From assembly GCA_001566295.1 (NCBI GenBank), contig KQ964316.1:1-24330 (forward strand): DNA of 24,330 nt, given 5' to 3'. Source of the DNA: Microdochium bolleyi. Lineage: Eukaryota > Ascomycota > Sordariomycetes > Xylariales > Microdochiaceae. The notes under the pieces were generated by a model. It was not told where the DNA came from. It worked only from the letters and a program-made list of their open reading frames with translations, and searched no databases. Shown here one piece after another: positions 19,915 to 24,330 of the stretch (position 1 is the stretch's first letter; every line of letters starts with the position of its first letter). The position numbers were made by a program, and so were the translations under genes.

Positions 19915-22054
19915 ATGTCAGGATTTGCCCGTCAGCTGCAGCTCGAGATAGTGGCGCGGCTGGAGCGTTCTCCGCTAGCAGATCTGAGCCAGGCCAAAAC
20001 TGCTGTGGACCCTGAGCAAGAGGAAGCCGAGGCGACCGAGGACTCTGAGAAAGAGCCCGGCGTGAAGGATGTGGACCCCGAGCCTGAGGCAGAGACGGCT
20101 GGGAACCATGAGAGAGAGTCTGACGCGAGGGATGATGAGCAAGGGCCGGCGAAGGTGGCTGAGACCCCTGAGCAAGAGTCTGACGCAATGGATGTGGACC
20201 CGGAGCCAGAGCCGGTCATAGCTGCGAGCGATTCCATCCCAGCAAGCCCGGCAAGAGCGGAATCTTCTGTAGACTCAGCCACGAGCCACAATAGCCTGCC
20301 CAGCCAAGCCACACCAGGCAACATAACCCACGATGAAGATACTCAGAGCATTCAAGGCACAATAGAAGTCGCTGTCAACCGCACAGCATTCGACCCGACG
20401 AAGTTCTTGTCAGACATGGCAGAGTGTATTCACAAACTGGACGATGATATTGCCCCCCCCCCCCCCACTCCTAGAGTTGTGCGAGAGCGCTTATGCCAAG
20501 GTGTGTGATCCTCGGAAGCCCGGAGCGATGGACACGTGGTCTGGCACTATGTGGGACAACTTTGTCAATTCTGCCGCAATGCACTCGCACAGAGCTACAA
20601 TCTTCAAGATGGTGGCGTACATGGGGTTTTCTGAGTGGTTCGAACGGCAGAGTCAGAATTACCAAACGGAGCTTGCCGTGCACCGACGCGGTCGGTCAGG
20701 CCGGCGAATAGCCTCCATCATTCTTGATTTGATGATCCAGCCAGAAGATGGGAGTTGCAAGAAGCGGCGACTTCGGCTCATTCGTATCAAAAGCCACGGA
20801 AACAAGCTTCGCAGCATAGTCTCAAGATCTGGCTGGTGGATCCTATTCCACAAACAGTTATGGTGGGACGCGCTCCCCTGTTATGATCCATTGATGCGAA
20901 GCTAACGTGAGTAGGGAGTTCGTCAAATCGGAAGCCAGCTTCTTGCGTGTTCTGGCCGAGCTTAACCAACTGAGCTATCTCGAGCCCCTTACAGTCTGCT
21001 TGGACATACAGTTTCAGAAACTCATCACAGAAGGAAGGACAGCTTTCGGCTTATTCTTACACGACCTGACTTCCTCGCACCAAGATGTCCTGCTACAACA
21101 AGCCGAGGAGATGCGTACTCAGTACGATATGACAGTGAGTGACTTCTGGCCGCAGATTCAGCAGACAAAGCTAATTGTTTTTAGGAAGTAAATGCCCTAA
21201 TAGTCAACCAGAAGCTAGACGCACTGCGAACAAGACTGCTGGCCATGTTCGGAAGGGACGGCCAATTCAGTAACACTGACCGTTTGTGGATCAACCAGCG
21301 GTTTCAGATCGACTGTTGCGATATCGAAAGGCTGCGACCGGGCCAGTGGTTGAATCAGTGGGTGATCACTATGGCACTGGAACTAGCTGACAAGCCTGCG
21401 ACTTCCAGCTACCATATGAGCATAGACCTCTCTACGTTTACGCCTGGAGCAGAGTCTCCTCTAAAATCTGTGTATACACAGTATATTAACTCTCCAGATG
21501 TGCTTGATATCATACTTTGTCCTTTGTTCAATAATGATCATTTCACATTGCTGGAGTTCAATTGTCGCGAACAGAAAGTCCGGCACTACAACTCCATTAA
21601 GACACTCGAATGCACGAATCTGGTGTGTGCTGCGGTTGAGGTAGGATGAACACTGATCATGTACTGTGAGACCACACTACTGACTTCTTCTGCAGTCCGC
21701 GTTCAAAGAGTGCAAATTTGAGGAAGCGGTGAGTTGAGTCTCAGACGCACAGGTTGATTGCGCTAACATCAGCGACAGTTCTGCCCTCAGCAGTCCGATT
21801 ATTCATCTTGCGGGTTAGCTGTTATCTATGCAGCAACACGGCGAATGAATCATGTGAAGCTGGCACACGAAATGCCCCTTCGGACAGCTGTGGAGAAGTT
21901 TTGTTCTCCAGAAAGGGAGCAACGATCGGGGCAAATGCCTTTTTGTCCGGATGCAGAGCGTGCAGGGTTAATTGATACCATCATGCGTGCTCTTGACTGC
22001 GACGCAATCACGAGCAGAATCTATCTGCAGTCGCCCACCAGCCTTCAACTCTGA
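19915..22054 (+). pseudogene. Ulp1/C48-like cysteine protease gene, split by a C14 run
   Basis: ATG 19915 opens MSGFARQLQLEIVARLERSP and an acidic region with repeated DAMDVDPEPE-like units. The frame breaks at a C14 run (20453-20466); with 13 C it would run on as PLLELCESAYAKVCDP, ATIFKMVAYMGFSEWFE to about 20860. An intron then ends in GCTAAC...TAG (acceptor at 20914; donor unresolved). Clear introns follow at 21135-21184, 21641-21695 and 21729-21778, all phase 0. The protease domain reads LRPGQWLNQWVITMALEL (WLN motif), ILCPLFNNDHFTLLEFN (catalytic His, codon 21539), VRHYNSIK (Asn where Ulp1 has Asp, codon 21590), FCPQQSDYSSCGLAVIYA (oxyanion Gln and catalytic Cys, codon 21809), ending TGA 22054. 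Ulp1-type enzymes cut ubiquitin-like modifiers; many fungal and transposon-borne relatives have unknown targets. If the C-run length is an error, the gene may be intact. Confidence 0.75.
20453..20466 (+). repeat. C14 homopolymer inside the Ulp1-like coding region
   Basis: Fourteen C residues encode prolines. A length of 13 or 16 joins the frames before and after; 14 does not. Confidence 0.95.
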
Positions 22055-22710
22055 GGCTGGTACCGCGCAGAGTTCCTTCTACATGGGAGTAGAGGGAATT
22101 TTAAATCGGCTCGCCTGAATAGCTTCATCTTTCCCATCACGACGCTCAGAGCTTCGTAGTGCCATTTTCCGCTTTGTCTAGAGTTAGTGAGCTTGCGACA
22201 TTTGTCCATCTGTAGCTGGTAGTGGCACCATATATATACACTCAGTCGACCGCTACTGTCTGGATGGTCTAGCTGCACGCTCGTGGCCACTCACTTGGCT
22301 CATTGTTTGATAACGTAGTGAAGCAGGCAACAACGTTATATACCTTGTTCACAGGCACAGGTGCAATGACGTTAGACACCCTCATGCTTGGAAGCTGTGG
22401 GGTTTGCGCGCACTAAGAGGGGCGCGCAACACGAAAGCGCGGGGTTGTGGGGCAAGGAAGCAGCAAGAGGCTCAGTGGGTCGGACGGTCATCAGTGCAGG
22501 TGGTTCGAAGAGTGTTTTCCTTCGCGATCGTCATGGTGAAATGCCCGACGTTCAGCAGCAATTCCGTTACACTCTCTAGCGTGAAGTACAAAGTCACAAT
22601 ATAACATTCCTCTTGGCTTATGCTCTTGTACCGAATTGACCCTTTGTAGCACGCACTGGCATCAGGAACCTTGTCATTCACCAGTCTAGTGACGAACAGG
22701 CAGACGTGTG
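22055..22710. other. Intergenic space between two convergent genes
   Basis: It holds the 3' ends of the Ulp1-like gene and of the minus-strand gene. A GC-rich hairpin (TTGCGCGC at 22404-22411 pairing with GCGCGCAA at 22422-22429, loop of 10) lies near the middle. No coding frame is supported. Confidence 0.5.
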
Positions 22711-23447
22711 CTAAGTCCAAGTTCTTATGCTGCCCAACCCTCCAACTATTCCCCAGTCGTGCAGCATCTTTGCCATTCCAGTGCTTCCCCGTGCGATAGT
22801 CTCCTGTGCATACGACCGTTCAATCAGTCCCTCTCTTCCCCAACGACGCACTAGCGTCTCGATGAGACTACCAAAACGAAGCTCATCGTCGCAAGCATGT
22901 CCACGACAATGTACATATACTTCTCGAGCCTCCCCAAGTACTGAAGGGTCCACCCACAGTCGCGGTCAGCCTGGACCTTGCGTATCATCAACTGGACTTG
23001 ATCGTGATAAAGAAGATCGGCGGCGAGCTCTTCGAGCACGCGATCTGGGAAGTTACAGAGTCCACGCGCAATCGCATCTCGATCGCTCCACCGTTCGGAT
23101 CGAGTTTCAACATCCGAGTGTGATGCTAGTCCCCTTGGACTGATATTCAATGGTTCTATCTCCAAACCATCCACGTGACTTGGCTCTTGAGGGGGGCTTA
23201 GTGATATTGGGGCAGGATCGGTGTCGACCCAGACCATCGGCGAAGAAGTCTCGAGGTCTTGATCGATCACAGGTGTTGCCTCTCGTGACCAAAGTGTTGA
23301 GCTCGTGCTGAGTTCGTCCGGGAAGTCCGGAGTGCCTTGTTGTCTCCTCCTTGAGTAACTGGCTCTATGTGAGAAACGCTTGGGTTGGCCATGCCTGAGC
23401 ATACCATCCGGAGCACGTCGAGGCGGAGTACGGCGGATGCGATGCAT
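22711..23447 (-). pseudogene. Unrecognised convergent gene with a single frameshift
   Basis: ATG 23447 opens MHRIRRTPPRRAPDGM, then a basic Ser/Arg-rich region, DLETSSPMVWVDTDPAPISL, ERWSDRDAIARGLCNFPDRV, LEELAADLLYHDQVQLMIRK, LGRLEKYMYIVVDMLATMSF. The frame then runs to a stop at 22851, but a second frame continues the same style of sequence from about 22873: GSLIETLVRRWGREGLIERS, YAQETIARGSTGMAKMLHDW, GIVGGLGSIRTWT, stop 22711. One base is out of place at about 22868-22876. Joined, the protein would be about 245 aa with a helical C-terminal half and a disordered basic front. I recognise no domain. It faces the Ulp1-like gene tail to tail. The real translation start could be further downstream. 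Confidence 0.5.
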
Positions 23448-23544
23448 GGTGATACCACTCGGTCATGTGGCTGCCGACGTAACGTGTTTGGGGTAATCAG
23501 AAGGAGGGCAAGGAGAGGGAGACAAGCTGATGCGGCAGGCTTTC

Positions 23545-23552
23545 TATATATA
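23545..23552 (-). promoter_or_regulatory. TATA box upstream of the minus-strand gene
   Basis: TATATATA lies about 100 bases upstream of the ATG at 23447, a normal distance for a fungal core promoter. The sequence is self-complementary, so its orientation is inferred from the gene. The DNA just beyond it is purine-rich on the plus strand. Confidence 0.4.
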
Positions 23553-24330
23553 GGCGTTTGGAGACCGAGGATGGAGGAAGTCCTCGTTCTGGGAGGGGAG
23601 TGGGTGGTCGCAGAGGAGGAGGGGGGAGCAGCCAGCACTGGTGACGATGTGTCTTTGGCCAAAGGTAGTAAGTTACTTCTCCGCCCCCGTTTCTCGCCGC
23701 ACGCACTAGTCTCTCTTAAGACTTTCTGCTTCCTCTCCTTTTCCTCTCTCGCAGTTCATGAAGTACATTTGTTAGGGACTTTGGTTGTTGGGCCATCCCG
23801 CTCTCCATCCCCAACAGTCTCTTTTCTCCAACCTTAACCATAGTTCAATGCCGCTCCCCTTCTATTCCCGAGCACAGTATGACCAGCGTGTAAGGCAGTA
23901 GAGTGCGTCGGCCTTTCAGAACTGCGAGAGGATAGGGAAAGCCGTGTGCCTATGTGTCTGTGAACCTATATTCGCACCAGGCCTCGCGGCTGGGCGGAAG
24001 GCTTCGGCGCTCGTGCCTCATCAAACACTAACCATGGCAGCTCAAGTCGAGGCGACATACGATCACTCCGGTCACCAAGGGATCGATCGGTGGTCTGGAG
24101 TCAAGCTGTAAACGTACTCGGTCGGCAGGGGCCCGAGTTCCCGGCATGGGAGTGGACGGGGAAGAGTGTTTTACCGAAAGCGTACTCGCCCCGCCAGAGA
24201 GCCGCTACTATGTTGGTGTAGCACACACAAGCTGATGCCAGCTTGCACGTGAATGGATTGTGCTAGTTACTCTTTTTGGCTTATGCAGAAGCCACGCCCT
24301 AGTAGCCGGGCCGCTCGCACCGGAGTGCAG
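23553..24330. other. No supportable gene to the right edge
   Basis: Upstream region of the minus-strand gene. The plus-strand frame at 23385-23837 crosses the promoter and a pyrimidine-rich stretch (about 23700-23830) and has no domain, so I treat it as non-coding. No terminal repeat or gene start is seen before the edge. Confidence 0.45.

Noticed and set aside
19838..20324. Minus-strand open frames of 116-130 codons rich in Ser and Pro
   Set aside because: They are antisense shadows of the acidic repeat region of the Ulp1-like gene.
23385..23837. Plus-strand 150-codon frame
   Set aside because: It overlaps the promoter and TATA box of the minus-strand gene and has no domain-like content.

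Overview
This window comes from a filamentous ascomycete (Pezizomycotina, probably a Sordariomycete). The evidence is short GT-AG introns of about 50-160 nt with CTAAC-type branch sites, fungal-restricted protein families (DUF6601, DUF7924, DUF3638/DUF3645), a fungal cytochrome P450, a eukaryotic-type chromate transporter and a Fot1/pogo DNA transposon. Intact genes are sparse and most loci are broken, so it looks like a repeat-bearing, accessory type of region. No rRNA, tRNA or CRISPR array is visible.

Layout. 1-878 (minus): 5' half of a chromate transporter gene, four exons, running off the left edge. 879-5090: mostly non-coding, with a possible degenerate LTR-like stretch around 3171-3620 that contains a palindrome and clustered GCATGAC motifs. 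5091-6440 (minus): C-terminal relic of a giant DUF3638/DUF3645 protein, 5' truncated and frameshifted. 7669-8624 (minus): short-chain dehydrogenase with one frameshift. 9246-9571 (plus): relic of a DUF3237 domain. 10368-12184 (minus): cytochrome P450, four exons, apparently intact. 14177-15130 (plus): DUF6601 membrane protein with a premature TGA. 16181-16792 (minus): an unrecognised coding-like segment with an in-frame 15-bp repeat.

17139-17562 (plus): N-terminal part of a DUF7924 gene, cut off by a 1,850-bp Fot1-like element (17563-19412). The element has roughly 44-bp diverged terminal inverted repeats. Its transposase carries two in-frame stops, a frameshift and a lost zinc-knuckle histidine. 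19915-22054 (plus): multi-exon gene for a Ulp1/C48-like cysteine protease, whose first coding block is split by a 14-C run that is one base off frame. 22711-23447 (minus): an unrecognised convergent gene with a single frameshift.

How it fits together. The dehydrogenase, DUF3237 relic and P450 lie side by side and may be the remains of a small oxidative or secondary-metabolism group in which only the P450 still reads through. The right-hand 7 kb (DUF7924, Fot1, Ulp1-like protease, convergent unknown gene) looks like accessory DNA. Several stops are explained by single C-to-T changes, as expected from RIP or cytosine deamination. The many one-base frameshifts could be real decay or uncorrected long-read errors, and the sequence alone cannot separate these. 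All family names come from recognising motifs; no database search was run.
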